39,318 bases of DNA from Herbaspirillum sp. ASV7 (GCF_016429215.1 NZ_JAELUH010000050.1:1-39318), one strand, 5' to 3'. Shown: positions 17,140 to 26,874, counted from the first letter of the stretch. A program made the numbers and translations. The notes: a model not told the origin generated them from the letters alone.

Positions 17140-18180
17140 ATGCAAAGATACGGATGCAAAGGCCTGTTTGCCGCCCTCTCGGCAACGGCCCTGCTGTTGA
17201 CGGCGGCCCCCTCCCCCGGCCTGGCCGCCAATGAAAGATTTGTCCTCATCAGTCATGCGCCCGATTCCGATTCCTGGTGGAACACCATCAAGAATGCCAT
17301 CAAGCAGGCCGGCGAGGACTTCGATGTCAGCGTCGACTACCGCAACCCCTCCAACGGTGATCTGGCCGACATGGCCCGTCTGGTGGAGCAGGCGGCCGCG
17401 CGCAACTACAACGGCGTGGTGGTCAGCATCGCCGACTTCAGCGTGCTCAAGAAGCCCATCGAGATGGTCGTGGCGAAAAACATTCCGGTCATCACCATCA
17501 ATTCCGGCACCCAGCAACAGAGCGAGCAGCTGGGTGCGCTGATGCACGTGGGCCAGCCCGAATACGATGCCGGCTTTGGCGCCGGACAAAAGGCCAAGGC
17601 AGCCGGCATCAAGTCTTTCCTGTGCGTGAACCACTACGCCACCAACCCCTCCTCCTTCGAACGCTGCCGTGGCTTTGCAGAAGCCATCGGGGCCGATTAC
17701 AAGAAGTCCACGCTGGATACCGGCATCGATCCCAATGCCGTGGAAAGCAAGGTCAGCGCCTACCTGCGCAACAATCCCGGCACCCAGGCGGTGCTGGCAC
17801 TCGGACCGGATTCGGCCGTGCCCAGCCTGCGCGCGCTGCAGAAGATGGGGCTGAAGTCGAAACTCTGGTTCGCCACCTTCGACCTGTCCGAAGACATCGC
17901 CAATGGCATCAAGGATGGTTCCGTGCAGTTCGCCATCGACCAGCAACCCTATCTGCAGGGCTATATTCCGGTGGCCATTCTGGCGCTGTCGCGCCAGCTC
18001 AAGACCAATGACATGAGCGTACTGCAGGAAAAGCTCAAGGCCAGCCCCAAGTTCCAGGCCCGCCTGGCCGAATATGGCCTGGCGCCCATCTATGGTCCAC
18101 GCCACATCAGCTCCGGCCCGGGCTACATCACCCGGGACAATCTGGACAAGGTGCTCAAGTACGCCGGCCAGTACCGCTGA
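17140..18180 (+). CDS. Periplasmic sugar/inositol ABC transporter substrate-binding protein
   Basis: This 346-residue protein has a Sec signal peptide (residues 1-30, hydrophobic core LFAALSATALLLTAA, probable cleavage after GLAA), then a type I periplasmic binding fold related to ribose/xylose binding proteins (Peripla_BP_4: VLISHAPDSDSWWNTIKNAI, then GVVVSIADFSVLKKPI). It should capture its ligand in the periplasm and deliver it to the permease encoded next. Myo-inositol is the expected ligand because the operon continues into iolC-D-E-B. The ATG at 17140 has TGGAG 9 bases upstream. Confidence 0.9.
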   Translation: MQRYGCKGLFAALSATALLLTAAPSPGLAANERFVLISHAPDSDSWWNTIKNAIKQAGEDFDVSVDYRNPSNGDLADMARLVEQAAARNYNGVVVSIADFSVLKKPIEMVVAKNIPVITINSGTQQQSEQLGALMHVGQPEYDAGFGAGQKAKAAGIKSFLCVNHYATNPSSFERCRGFAEAIGADYKKSTLDTGIDPNAVESKVSAYLRNNPGTQAVLALGPDSAVPSLRALQKMGLKSKLWFATFDLSEDIANGIKDGSVQFAIDQQPYLQGYIPVAILALSRQLKTNDMSVLQEKLKASPKFQARLAEYGLAPIYGPRHISSGPGYITRDNLDKVLKYAGQYR

Positions 18181-18256
18181 AGGTCCCCTGGCCCGACTCG
18201 CCCGCACAGGCCGGAGGCTGCGGGCGAGCGCAACCCTCCCCCGAATGGAAACCGCA

Positions 18257-19396
18257 ATGAATACAACTGAACTGCTCGCCCGGCACCGCCTGCCCGGCCC
18301 GCATGCCGATGGTGATGAACGCATGCGTCGCGAAAGCCTGGTCTCACGCCTGCTGGGCCGTCCCGAGTTCGCCTCGCTGGCCGGGGCGATCCTGGTGTTC
18401 ATCGTCTTTGCCCTGAGCGCCGGCGACTCCGGCATGTTCAACCTGGATGGCGTGATCAACTGGATGCAGGTCGCGGCCTACCTCGGCATCATCGCCGTGG
18501 GCGCCTGCCTGCTGATGATAGGCGGTGAATTCGATCTCTCCATCGGCTCCATGATCGGCTTTGCCGGCATGATGGTGGCCATCCCCACGGTCTACTTCGG
18601 CTGGCCGTTCTGGCTGGCCGTGCTGTTCGCCTTCGCCGGCTCGATGCTGTTGGGCTGGCTCAACGGCTACCTGGTCATGAAGACGCGCCTGCCCTCCTTC
18701 ATCGTCACGCTGGCCTTCCTGTTCATCCTGCGCGGCTTGACACTGGCGCTATCGATCCTCTTTGCCAACCGCACCATCGTCAGCGGTGTAGGCGAACGTG
18801 CGGCACACGACTGGCTGGGGCAGCTGCTGTTCACCGGCAATGTCGGCACGGGTCTGTTCTCCTGGCTGGCCCGGCATGGCTGGATCGCCACCGTGAACGG
18901 CGGCGCGCCACTGGTGGCGGGCATTCCCAAGGTCATCCTGTGGTGGGCGCTGGTGGCGCTGGCAGCCAGTTTCGTGCTGGCGCGCACGCGGCTGGGCAAC
19001 TGGATCTTTGCCGTCGGTGGAGATGCCGTCGCCGCCAAGAACATGGGCGTACCGGTACGCCAGGTCAAGATCGGCCTGTTCGTCTTCACCGCCTTCTGCG
19101 CCTGCCTGTTTGCCGTACTGCAGGTGGCCGATTTCGGCTCGGCCGCCGCCGACCGTGGCCTGCAAAAGGAATTCGAAGCCATCATCGCCGCCGTCATCGG
19201 TGGCGCCCTCCTCACCGGCGGTTACGGCTCGGTGATCGGGGCCTGTTTCGGTGCGCTCATCTTCGGCGTGGTGCAGATCGGCATCACCTACACCAATCTC
19301 AGTTCGGACTGGTTCCGCGTCTTCCTCGGCGTGATGCTGCTGGTGGCGGTGCTGTTCAACAACTTTGTACGCCGTCGCATCACGGAGGCCAAATGA
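18257..19396 (+). CDS. Sugar/inositol ABC transporter permease (RbsC/FrcC-like)
   Basis: About 379 residues with multiple transmembrane helices and the family signature [19 protein letters not shown], as in BPD_transp_2 permeases of the ribose, fructose and inositol group; [20 protein letters not shown] near the C-terminus is also typical. It forms the inner-membrane channel with the ATPase encoded next. The frame is open far upstream into the binding-protein gene, but the hydrophobic core starts well after the ATG at 18257; ATG 18245 is an equally in-frame alternative. It overlaps the ATPase start by 4 bases (ATGA at 19393). Confidence 0.9.
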   Translation: MNTTELLARHRLPGPHADGDERMRRESLVSRLLGRPEFASLAGAILVFIVFALSAGDSGMFNLDGVINWMQVAAYLGIIAVGACLLMIGGEFDLSIGSMIGFAGMMVAIPTVYFGWPFWLAVLFAFAGSMLLGWLNGYLVMKTRLPSFIVTLAFLFILRGLTLALSILFANRTIVSGVGERAAHDWLGQLLFTGNVGTGLFSWLARHGWIATVNGGAPLVAGIPKVILWWALVALAASFVLARTRLGNWIFAVGGDAVAAKNMGVPVRQVKIGLFVFTAFCACLFAVLQVADFGSAAADRGLQKEFEAIIAAVIGGALLTGGYGSVIGACFGALIFGVVQIGITYTNLSSDWFRVFLGVMLLVAVLFNNFVRRRITEAK

Positions 19397-20193
19397 GCAC
19401 GCAACACGACAAGGACGAAGCCATCCTCGAACTGGACCAGGTCAGCAAATACTTCGGACCGGTAATCGCCTTGCAGAACGTCAGCCTGCGCCTGCGCCGT
19501 GGTGAGGTCCACTGCCTGCTGGGCGACAATGGCGCCGGCAAGTCCACGCTGATCAAGCTGCTGGCCGGGGTGCACCAGCCCTCAGCCGGGCAATACCTGG
19601 TCGACGGCAAGCCGGTGCGCTTCCAGTCGCCCAAAGAGGCGTTGGACCTGGGCGTGGCCACGGTCTACCAGGATCTGGCGCTGGTGCCGCTGCTGTCGGT
19701 GGCGCGCAACTTCTTCCTGGGACGCGAGCCGGTGCGCAAGCTGTTCGGCCTGCGCGTCATGGACATGGACTACGCCGCCCGCACCGCCAAGGAAAAGCTG
19801 GCAGAGATGGGCATCATGGTGCGCGATGCGCACCACCCCATCGGCACCATGTCCGGGGGCGAAAAGCAATGCCTGGCCATCGCGCGGGCCATCCACTTCG
19901 GCGCGCGCGTGCTGATCCTGGACGAGCCCACGGCGGCGCTGGGTGTCAAGCAATCCTTCAATGTGCTGCAGCTGATCCACCGGGCGCGCGAACGCGGTAT
20001 CTCGGTGATCTTCATCACCCACAACGTGCATCACGCCTACCCCATCGGCGACACCTTCACCCTGCTCAACCGGGGCAAGTCGCTGGGCAGCTTCGCCAAG
20101 GACAGGATTACCAAGGAAGAAGTGCTGGACATGATGGCCGGCGGCGCCGAGATGCAGACGCTGATGAGCCAACTGGAAGGTATTCAGGTTTAA
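19393..20193 (+). CDS. Sugar/inositol ABC transporter ATPase (single nucleotide-binding domain)
   Basis: This 266-residue ATPase has Walker [10 protein letters not shown], a Q-loop ([21 protein letters not shown]), the signature MSGGEKQ, Walker [13 protein letters not shown] and the H-loop ([10 protein letters not shown]). Ribose-type importers usually have a double-length ATPase such as RbsA; this one is a single domain of the FrcA kind and would work as a homodimer. Translation is coupled to the permease through the ATGA overlap. It is followed after 12 bases by the iolC fusion, which links uptake directly to catabolism. Confidence 0.92.
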   Translation: MSTQHDKDEAILELDQVSKYFGPVIALQNVSLRLRRGEVHCLLGDNGAGKSTLIKLLAGVHQPSAGQYLVDGKPVRFQSPKEALDLGVATVYQDLALVPLLSVARNFFLGREPVRKLFGLRVMDMDYAARTAKEKLAEMGIMVRDAHHPIGTMSGGEKQCLAIARAIHFGARVLILDEPTAALGVKQSFNVLQLIHRARERGISVIFITHNVHHAYPIGDTFTLLNRGKSLGSFAKDRITKEEVLDMMAGGAEMQTLMSQLEGIQV

Positions 20194-20205
20194 CAAGGAT
20201 CCCGC

Positions 20206-22176
20206 ATGCAAGCTACTCATACTCCCCCCTCAGGACGCTTCGCTCCCGAGCGTCGACTGGACCTGATCTGCATAGGCCGCCTGGCCGTGGATCTATACGC
20301 CCAGCAGGTTGGCGCGCCGCTGGCGGACGTCAGCAGTTTCGCCAAGTACCTGGGTGGTTCCTCGGCCAACATCGCCTTCGGCTGCGCCCGGCTCGGACTC
20401 AGATCGGCCATGCTGGCACGCGTGGGCGACGAGCAGAACGGCCAGTTCCTCAAGGCCGAGCTGGCCGCCGAAGGTTGCGATGTCAGCCATGTCACCGTCG
20501 ATCCCCAGCGACTGACCGCCCTGGTCATGCTGGGGTTGAAGGACAAGGACAGCTTCCCGCTGATCTTCTACCGCGACAATTGCGCCGACATGGCGCTGGC
20601 ACCGGAGGATATCGACGAAGCCTTCATCGCCAGCAGCAAGGCCCTGCTGATCACCGGCACCCACTTCTCCACGCCCCAGGTCCATCGCAGCAGCAGCCTG
20701 GCGCTGGAGTATGCACGCCGTCACCAGGTGCGTACCGTGCTCGACATCGATTACCGCCCGGTGCTGTGGGGCCTGACCGGCAAGGGCGATGGCGAGACCC
20801 GCTTCATCGCCAGTGATGGCGTCACGCGTCATCTGCAAGGCATGCTGCCGCAGTTCGACCTGGTGGTCGGCACCGAGGAAGAGTTCATGATCGCCGGCGG
20901 CAGTACCAACATCATGGACGCACTGCGCTCGGTGCGCGCCGTCTGCGCGGCCACGCTGGTGGTCAAGCGCGGCCCGCTGGGATGCGTGGTGCTGCACGGG
21001 GCCATTCCGGCCAGCCTGGAAGACGGCTTCCACTATCGCGGGGTGCAGGTCGAGGTACTCAATGTGCTGGGCGCGGGCGATGCCTTCATCTCGGGCTTCC
21101 TCAAAGGGTGGCTCAACGAGGAAGACGACGAGCATTGCTGCCGCTATGCCAATGCCTGCGGCGCACTGGTGGTATCGCGCCATGCCTGCGCACCGGCCAT
21201 GCCGGGACCGATGGAACTGGATTACTTCCTGGCGCATGCCCACCGGCTGCAACGCCCCGATCGTGATCCGCACCTGCAGCGGCTGCATCGGGTGGTCAGC
21301 CGACGGCGTCACTGGGATGAGGTCAACGTGTTTGCCTTCGACCATCGCAACCAGTTCTACGAACTGGCGGCCGAAGCCGGCGCCACCCAGGAACGCCTGC
21401 CACAGTTGAAGCGGCTGCTGGTGGAAGCGGTGGCACAGACCGAGAGCAAGCTGGGCCTGCATGGCAGGACCGGCGTACTGATCGACGACCGCTACGGCCA
21501 GGATGCCCTCAACGCCGCCACTGGACGCGGATGGTGGGTGGGACGGGCGGTGGAACTGCCCTTGTCCAATCCGCTCGAATTCGACTTCGGCCGTTCCATC
21601 GGCACCCATCTGCAGAGCTGGCCCAAGGAGCAGGTGGTCAAGTGCCTGGTGCAGTTCCATCCGGATGAGGCAGTCGAAAAAAGGCTGGAACAGGAAGCGC
21701 AACTGCGCGCACTGTACGACGCCGTGCAGCACAGCGGTCACGAATTGCTGCTGGAGATCATCCCGCCCAAATCGCTGCCGCAGGAAGAGGATACGGTCCT
21801 GCGTGCCCTCAAGCGGCTCTACAACCTGGACATCTATCCCGAATGGTGGAAGCTGGAATCGATGTCGGCGCGTCAATGGGAAGGCATCGATACCCTCATC
21901 GCCGAACGCGATCCCCATTGTCGCGGCGTGGTGCTGCTGGGGCTGGCTGCACCGGTGACGGAACTGGCTGCCGGCTTTGCCGCATCACGCCATAGCAAGA
22001 CCTGCCGTGGCTTCATGGTCGGCCGCACCATCTTCCATGAATCGAGCCGGCAATGGCTGCAAGGGAAGATCGACGATGCCGCCCTGATCGCCCAGGTACG
22101 CCAGACCTTCGAGGAATTGATCGCGCTCTGGCGCGGCAGCCGGGCCCGGCCTGTCAACAACAGGGAGGCAGCATGA
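20206..22176 (+). CDS. iolC: IolC-DUF2090 fusion: 5-dehydro-2-deoxygluconokinase with aldolase-like domain
   Basis: The 656-residue protein joins a PfkB/ribokinase-type kinase (about residues 15-335) to a DUF2090 domain (about 340-645). The kinase half has the N-terminal substrate motif (GGSSANIAFGCARLGL) and the C-terminal GAGDAF motif with catalytic-base D292. It phosphorylates 5-dehydro-2-deoxygluconate, the product of IolB. The DUF2090 half (DEVNVFAFDHRNQFYE) is an aldolase-like TIM barrel widely annotated as the 5-dehydro-2-deoxyphosphogluconate aldolase partner, which would explain why no separate iolJ appears here. AAGGA precedes the ATG by 6 bases, and its stop overlaps iolD (ATGA). 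Confidence 0.92.
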   Translation: MQATHTPPSGRFAPERRLDLICIGRLAVDLYAQQVGAPLADVSSFAKYLGGSSANIAFGCARLGLRSAMLARVGDEQNGQFLKAELAAEGCDVSHVTVDPQRLTALVMLGLKDKDSFPLIFYRDNCADMALAPEDIDEAFIASSKALLITGTHFSTPQVHRSSSLALEYARRHQVRTVLDIDYRPVLWGLTGKGDGETRFIASDGVTRHLQGMLPQFDLVVGTEEEFMIAGGSTNIMDALRSVRAVCAATLVVKRGPLGCVVLHGAIPASLEDGFHYRGVQVEVLNVLGAGDAFISGFLKGWLNEEDDEHCCRYANACGALVVSRHACAPAMPGPMELDYFLAHAHRLQRPDRDPHLQRLHRVVSRRRHWDEVNVFAFDHRNQFYELAAEAGATQERLPQLKRLLVEAVAQTESKLGLHGRTGVLIDDRYGQDALNAATGRGWWVGRAVELPLSNPLEFDFGRSIGTHLQSWPKEQVVKCLVQFHPDEAVEKRLEQEAQLRALYDAVQHSGHELLLEIIPPKSLPQEEDTVLRALKRLYNLDIYPEWWKLESMSARQWEGIDTLIAERDPHCRGVVLLGLAAPVTELAAGFAASRHSKTCRGFMVGRTIFHESSRQWLQGKIDDAALIAQVRQTFEELIALWRGSRARPVNNREAA

Positions 22177-24062
22177 GCAGCGACATGATCCCGGCCGGCG
22201 CCTCCGGTGCCACGGTGCGCCTGACCATGGCCCAGGCGCTGGTGCGCTACCTGGATGCGCTGCGCATCCAGACTGCGCAAGGGGTGGTGCCGCTGTTCGG
22301 GGGCGTCTTTTCCATCTTCGGCCATGGCAATGTGGCCGGCATGGGCGAAGCCTTGTACCAGTTCCGCGACAGCCTGCCGACCTATCGCGCCCACAATGAA
22401 CAAGCCATGGCCCATAGCGCCATCGCCTATGCCAAGGCACAGATGCGCCAGCGCATGATGGCAGTGACCACCTCCATCGGACCTGGCGCCACCAACCTGC
22501 TCACCGCAGCCGCGCTGGCGCACGTCAACCGGCTGCCGGTACTGCTGCTGCCGGGCGACGTCTTCGTCTCGCGCCGTCCCGATCCGGTGCTGCAGCAACT
22601 GGAGGACTTCCGGGATCCCGGTATCTCGGTCAACGATGCCTTCCGGCCCCTGTCGCGCTTTTTCGACCGCATCTGTTACCCCGAGCAGTTGCTCAGCGCC
22701 CTGCCCCGTGCCGTGCAGGTACTCACCGATGCCGCCCAGTGCGGCCCCGTGACGCTGGCCCTGCCCCAGGATGTACAGACCATGGCCTTCGACTATCCGC
22801 TGGATTTCTTCTCGCCCCCGACTATCGTGCCGCGCGTGCAACCGCCCGCCGAGACGGAACTGGCGCAAGCCGCAGCCCTGCTGCAGCAAGCGCGCCAGCC
22901 CCTGCTCGTCGCCGGCGGTGGCGTGCTCTACGGAGAGGCCAGCGAAGCGCTGCGCCGCTTTGCCGAACGGCATGGCATCCCCGTGGCCGAAACCCAGGCT
23001 GGCAAGAGCGCCCTGCCCTGGTCGCATGCCTTGCAGCTGGGTGCCATTGGCGTCACCGGCTCGCCGGCCGCCAATGCCATGGCGCAGCAAGCCGATGTGG
23101 TCATCGCGGTAGGGACGCGACTGCAGGATTTCACCACCGGTTCGCACACCCTGTTCGGTCAGGCGCGCCTGCTCAATCTCAACGTCAATGCAATGGACGC
23201 GCTCAAGTGGCACGGCACCGCCCTGCAATGCGACGCGCGCCTGGGACTGGAGGCCTTGTCGGACAGGCTGGAAGGCTGGCGCAGCCAGGCCGCCTGGACG
23301 GCACGGGCACAGGAGCTGGCCCAGGCCTGGCGCGAGCGCGCGACCCAGATCACCAGCCGCACCGATACCGGCAGCCAGCTGCCCTATGACGGCGAAGTCA
23401 TCGGCGCGGTACAGCGCTCGCTGGCCGACTCGCCCCGCCAGGACATCGTGGTCTGCGCTGCCGGCACCTTGCCGGCCGAACTGCACAAGCTCTGGCGCGC
23501 GGGACGGCCCGGGGCTTACCACGTCGAATACGGGTTTTCCTGCATGGGCTATGAGCTGGCCGGTGGCTTGGGCGTGAAGATGGCGCAGCCAGAACGCGAG
23601 GTGATCGTCATCGTCGGTGACGGCAGTTACCTGATGATGAATTCGGAGATCGCCACCTCCGTGATGCTGGACAAGAAACTCATCATCGTGGTCCTGGACA
23701 ATCGCGGCTATGGTTGCATCAATCGGCTGCAACAGGCCTGTGGCGGCGCGCCCTTCAACAACATGCTGGAGGATTGCCTGCAGTCCGGCCACGGTGCACC
23801 CACCATCGACTTCGCCGCCCACGCCCGCGCGCTGGGGGCACTGGGCGAGAACGTCAAGACCATCGGCGAACTCGAAGCGGCCCTGCAACGTGCTCGCGCC
23901 GCCGATCGTACCTACCTGGTCTGCATCGATACCGACGCGACGCGCACCACCGACGAAGGCGGCTGCTGGTGGGAGGTGGCGGTACCTGAAGTGTCGCCAC
24001 GCGCGCAGGTCCAGCAGGCGCGCAGCCGCTATGAGCAGGAACGCCAAGCGCAATCGCTATGA
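22173..24062 (+). CDS. iolD: 3D-(3,5/4)-trihydroxycyclohexane-1,2-dione hydrolase
   Basis: This 629-residue thiamine-diphosphate enzyme (EC 3.7.1.22) opens the ring of the diketone made by IolE to give 5-deoxyglucuronate. It has the three-domain architecture of acetolactate-synthase relatives: a PYR domain with the cofactor-activating E76 (YRAHNEQAMAH), a central domain and a PP domain with the GDG...N motif (D483 in VGDGSYLMMNSEI, N510 in LDNRGYG). The ATG at 22173 has AGGGAGG 4 bases upstream and overlaps the iolC stop. The frame is open further upstream, but that part lies inside iolC and is not conserved-looking. Confidence 0.95.
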   Translation: MSSDMIPAGASGATVRLTMAQALVRYLDALRIQTAQGVVPLFGGVFSIFGHGNVAGMGEALYQFRDSLPTYRAHNEQAMAHSAIAYAKAQMRQRMMAVTTSIGPGATNLLTAAALAHVNRLPVLLLPGDVFVSRRPDPVLQQLEDFRDPGISVNDAFRPLSRFFDRICYPEQLLSALPRAVQVLTDAAQCGPVTLALPQDVQTMAFDYPLDFFSPPTIVPRVQPPAETELAQAAALLQQARQPLLVAGGGVLYGEASEALRRFAERHGIPVAETQAGKSALPWSHALQLGAIGVTGSPAANAMAQQADVVIAVGTRLQDFTTGSHTLFGQARLLNLNVNAMDALKWHGTALQCDARLGLEALSDRLEGWRSQAAWTARAQELAQAWRERATQITSRTDTGSQLPYDGEVIGAVQRSLADSPRQDIVVCAAGTLPAELHKLWRAGRPGAYHVEYGFSCMGYELAGGLGVKMAQPEREVIVIVGDGSYLMMNSEIATSVMLDKKLIIVVLDNRGYGCINRLQQACGGAPFNNMLEDCLQSGHGAPTIDFAAHARALGALGENVKTIGELEAALQRARAADRTYLVCIDTDATRTTDEGGCWWEVAVPEVSPRAQVQQARSRYEQERQAQSL

Positions 24063-24104
24063 AGCTCCGCACATTCATGCACATCAGCCACAGGAGAAGA
24101 CATC

Positions 24105-25025
24105 GTGGGCAAACCCTTTAACGTCAAGATCGGCATCAATCCCATTTCCTGGATGAATGACGACCTGCCCTCACTGGGTGGGGAGACGCCGCTGGAACAA
24201 GCCTTGTCCGAAGGCGCGCAGATCGGCTATCGCGGCTTCGAGCTGGGCAACAAGTTTCCGCGCCAGCCCGAGGCCTTGCGCGCGGTGCTCGGCAAGTACC
24301 AGCTGGAATGCGTCTCCGGCTGGTATTCCGGTCAGTTGGCCACGCGCGGCGTGGAACAGGAAATCGCTGCCGTGGAAGAACACCTCCAGCTGCTGGCGAG
24401 CAATGGGGCAAGCGTCATGGTCTATGGCGAAGTCGCCGGCTCCATCCAGGGCGCACCGGCCCCGCTGTACCAACGACCACGCTTTGCCAGCGAGGCGGCC
24501 TGGCAAGGCTACGCCGAACGCCTGACCCGCTTCGCCCGTCACCTGCTCACACGCGGTGTGCGACTGGCCTACCACCACCACATGGGCGCCTACGTCGAAA
24601 CCCCGGCCGACGTGGACAAGCTGATGGCGCTCACCGGGCCCGAAGTCGGCCTGCTGTTCGATAGCGGCCATATCGCCTTTGCCGGTGGCGATCCCCTGGC
24701 GGTGTTGCAACGCCATCTCGCGCGCGTCTGCCATGTGCATTGCAAGGACGTGCGCCCGGCCGTGCTCAGACTGGCGCGCAACCGCGACTGGAGCTTCCTG
24801 CAGGCCGTCATCAATGGCGCCTTCACGGTACCCGGCGATGGTGCCATCGATTTTGGCGCACTGCTGCAGATGCTGCACCAGCACGGCTATGCCGGCTGGC
24901 TGGTGGTGGAGGCCGAGCAGGATCCGGCGGTGGCACCCAGCTATCGCTACGCCGACATGGGCTATCGCCATCTGCGCGACTTGGTAGCGGCCATCGAGAA
25001 CGGCACGCTGCGGGAGGCCGCATGA
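24105..25025 (+). CDS. iolE: myo-Inosose-2 dehydratase
   Basis: This 306-residue enzyme (EC 4.2.1.44) dehydrates 2-keto-myo-inositol to the diketone used by IolD. It belongs to the xylose-isomerase-like TIM-barrel superfamily, shown by GINPISWMNDDLP at the N-terminus, YHHHMGAYVETP, LLFDSGHIAFAGGDP and VCHVHCKDVRP. His, Asp and Glu residues in these strands are the expected metal ligands. Translation starts at a GTG (24105) with CAGGAG 8 bases upstream; no in-frame ATG would keep the conserved GINPISW strand. There is a 42-base gap after iolD and a 4-base overlap with iolB. Confidence 0.95.
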   Translation: MGKPFNVKIGINPISWMNDDLPSLGGETPLEQALSEGAQIGYRGFELGNKFPRQPEALRAVLGKYQLECVSGWYSGQLATRGVEQEIAAVEEHLQLLASNGASVMVYGEVAGSIQGAPAPLYQRPRFASEAAWQGYAERLTRFARHLLTRGVRLAYHHHMGAYVETPADVDKLMALTGPEVGLLFDSGHIAFAGGDPLAVLQRHLARVCHVHCKDVRPAVLRLARNRDWSFLQAVINGAFTVPGDGAIDFGALLQMLHQHGYAGWLVVEAEQDPAVAPSYRYADMGYRHLRDLVAAIENGTLREAA

Positions 25026-25816
25026 GCCTGCTCGTCAAATCCAGCCGCACGGGCCGAGATATCGTCCAGGTCACACCACAATCGGCCGGCTGGCGCTATG
25101 TCGGTTTCAGCGCCCATCGCCTGGCTCGGGGAGAGAGCATGGCGCTCCATACGGGTGAGCGCGAGTACTGCCTGGTGATCCTCAGTGGAGTGATCAGTGT
25201 GCAAGCCGGGCCAGACCAGTGGCGGGAAATCGGGCAGCGCAACAGCGTGTTCGACGACAAGCCAGCCTGTTCGGTCTACATCCCTCATCATCAGGCGCTC
25301 TCTATCGTCGCCGACAGCGCGGCCGAGATAGCGTTGTGCAGCGCTCCCGGTCACGGCGACCTGCCACCCCGGCTGATCGCACCCTCCGAGGTGGCACAAT
25401 CGGTGCGCGGTCAGGGCAGCAATACCCGTTACGTCAGCGACATCCTGCCCCAGAGCGCAGCCGCCGATCACCTTCTGGTGGTCGAAGTGCGTACGCCTGG
25501 CGGCCATTCCTCCAGCTATCCGCCGCACAAGCACGATACGGAAAACCTGCCGCACGAAAGTTTCCTGGAAGAGACCTACTACCACCGGCTCAATCCCGAG
25601 CAAGGCTTTGCCTTCCAGCGGGTCTATGTGGATGATCGCTCGCTGGACGAATCGATGGCAGTGGAAAATCACGACGTGGTAATGGTGCCACGCGGTTATC
25701 ACCCGGTGGTGGTGCCGCATGGTTACGAGAGTTACTACCTCAATGTGATGGCAGGCCCCACCCGCAGCTGGCATTTCAGGAATGATCCCGCGCATGAATG
25801 GATGCTGCAGCGCTAG
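25022..25816 (+). CDS. iolB: 5-Deoxy-glucuronate isomerase
   Basis: This 264-residue bicupin isomerase (EC 5.3.1.30) converts 5-deoxy-D-glucuronate to 5-dehydro-2-deoxy-D-gluconate, the IolC substrate. Family features include RYVGFSAHRLARGES, the metal-site region HSSSYPPHKHDTE...ESFLEETYYHR and VPRGYHPVVVPHGY near the C-terminus. The ATG at 25022 overlaps the iolE stop (ATGA), with GGGAGG just upstream. The open frame extends upstream only as an overlap inside iolE. It is the last gene of the operon; an inverted repeat follows 10 bases later. Confidence 0.95.
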   Translation: MSLLVKSSRTGRDIVQVTPQSAGWRYVGFSAHRLARGESMALHTGEREYCLVILSGVISVQAGPDQWREIGQRNSVFDDKPACSVYIPHHQALSIVADSAAEIALCSAPGHGDLPPRLIAPSEVAQSVRGQGSNTRYVSDILPQSAAADHLLVVEVRTPGGHSSSYPPHKHDTENLPHESFLEETYYHRLNPEQGFAFQRVYVDDRSLDESMAVENHDVVMVPRGYHPVVVPHGYESYYLNVMAGPTRSWHFRNDPAHEWMLQR

Positions 25817-26220
25817 CAAGCCATCTCGGGCGGCCCGATGCTCCAGGCCGCCCGCTCGTCCTCCAGACTGAATCGTCCACAACTCGCCGCCATGGCGGCG
25901 TGGCGGGATCGAGCACACAGACTCCCACGTTCATTGCCTATCGGCACACACACCTGTGGCCACCATGGCTTCGACCTGAGCGGGCGGCCCCTCCGGCAGG
26001 CCCAACGCGGCGGAACATCTCGTATCTCGAATTTATTCGATAAAAAAATAGTAGTTCTTCTGCATTTTCATACTTAAATTTCCAATCCGTCGACTAACGA
26101 GCAACACGCAGTGACACTGCTGTTTTTCTTCCCGGACATTTTATTGTGAATGACGTACCGGCGAAGACCCTTAGCCCCTCTTCGATACCGATACTCGCGT
26201 ATCTGCCAAGGAAGAAAAAC
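25817..26220. other. Intergenic region: iol operon end and promoter of the FixJ-like gene
   Basis: I see no gene here. An inverted repeat at 25827-25854 (CGGGCGGCC, 10-base loop, GGCCGCCCG) lies directly after iolB and may stop or stabilise the mRNA; it has no T run. From about 26020 the DNA becomes AT-rich and carries the palindrome described separately at 26023-26040. An in-frame ATG at 26146 precedes the regulator, but the ATG at 26221 has AAGGAAG 7 bases upstream and is preferred. Confidence 0.5.
26023..26040. promoter_or_regulatory. Candidate operator: second copy of the 2716 palindrome
   Basis: TATCTCGAATTTATTCGA matches the site at 2716-2733 at 17 of 18 positions. Its core TCGAAT-TT-ATTCGA is a perfect palindrome. 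It lies 180 bases upstream of the FixJ-like regulator start, just before an AT-rich stretch that could hold the promoter. The regulator that binds it is unknown; autoregulation by the neighbouring gene is one possibility. Confidence 0.38.
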
Positions 26221-26850
26221 ATGACGACTGCACATCTCGCCCATCTCGTCGGTGGTGACGACAGCAACGCTGCTCCCCTGGTCAGGCTGCTGGAGGCCGC
26301 CGGCTTCCAGGTGGCCCACCATGCCTCGGCCGACCAGTTCCTGCAGACCGATACCGGTACCGAGACCGCACCACGCGGCCTGGTACTGGAGTTGCACATG
26401 CAAAGCATGAATGCCCCGCAATTGCGCTCGCTACTGGGCGAGCGACAGACGGGGATGCCGCTCATCGTCATCAATGAAGACGGTACAGAAGGCATGACTG
26501 GCGCCGAGCTGCCCGGCAGCGCCGACAATACGGCCCCTGCGGGGTTGGACGGATCGCCCCAGCCCATGGTGAGGGCGCAACTGATCGCCGCCTTCCGTGG
26601 TGCGCTGATGCCCTTCGATGAATGCGGCCCGCAGCAACAGCAGCGCCAGCTGCATCATGCACGGCTGAAAACCCTGACCCGGCGCGAACGTGAGGTGCTC
26701 GACGGCCTGATCAAGGGGCGCCTGAACAAGCAGATCGCCGGCGAACTGGGGACCTCGGAACGTACCGTGAAGGCGCATCGCCAGCAGGTCATGCGCAAGA
26801 TGCACGCCCCATCGCTGGCTGCGCTGGTGGCGGCGATGACGCGTTATTGA
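26221..26850 (+). CDS. FixJ/NarL-like regulator with Glu at the phospho-acceptor site
   Basis: A receiver-like domain (about residues 5-125) is followed by a LuxR-type helix-turn-helix (about 145-205; LTRREREVLDGLIKGRLNKQIA, SERTVKAHRQQVMRKM) of 209 residues in total. In the FixJ alignment the phospho-acceptor LVLDvrMp is LVLELHMQSM here, giving E57 in place of Asp, and the usual KP motif near residue 105 is not recognisable. The N-terminal GGDDS acidic pair is kept. Glu can mimic a phosphorylated Asp, so the protein may be constitutively active or regulated another way. Its 3' end is 24 bases from the convergent GGDEF gene of the sia-like operon. A palindrome shared with the hemerythrin gene lies upstream. 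Confidence 0.85.
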   Translation: MTTAHLAHLVGGDDSNAAPLVRLLEAAGFQVAHHASADQFLQTDTGTETAPRGLVLELHMQSMNAPQLRSLLGERQTGMPLIVINEDGTEGMTGAELPGSADNTAPAGLDGSPQPMVRAQLIAAFRGALMPFDECGPQQQQRQLHHARLKTLTRREREVLDGLIKGRLNKQIAGELGTSERTVKAHRQQVMRKMHAPSLAALVAAMTRY

Positions 26851-26874
26851 GGGGATGACAGGCAGCGGACGCCG

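Noticed and set aside
20293..21918. 541-codon minus-strand frame opposite iolC
   Set aside because: Antisense shadow of a clearly conserved kinase fusion; no ribosome site and no recognisable domain.
21873..24053. 726-codon minus-strand frame opposite iolD
   Set aside because: Same reason: the plus strand has all ThDP-enzyme motifs, and the antisense product has none.
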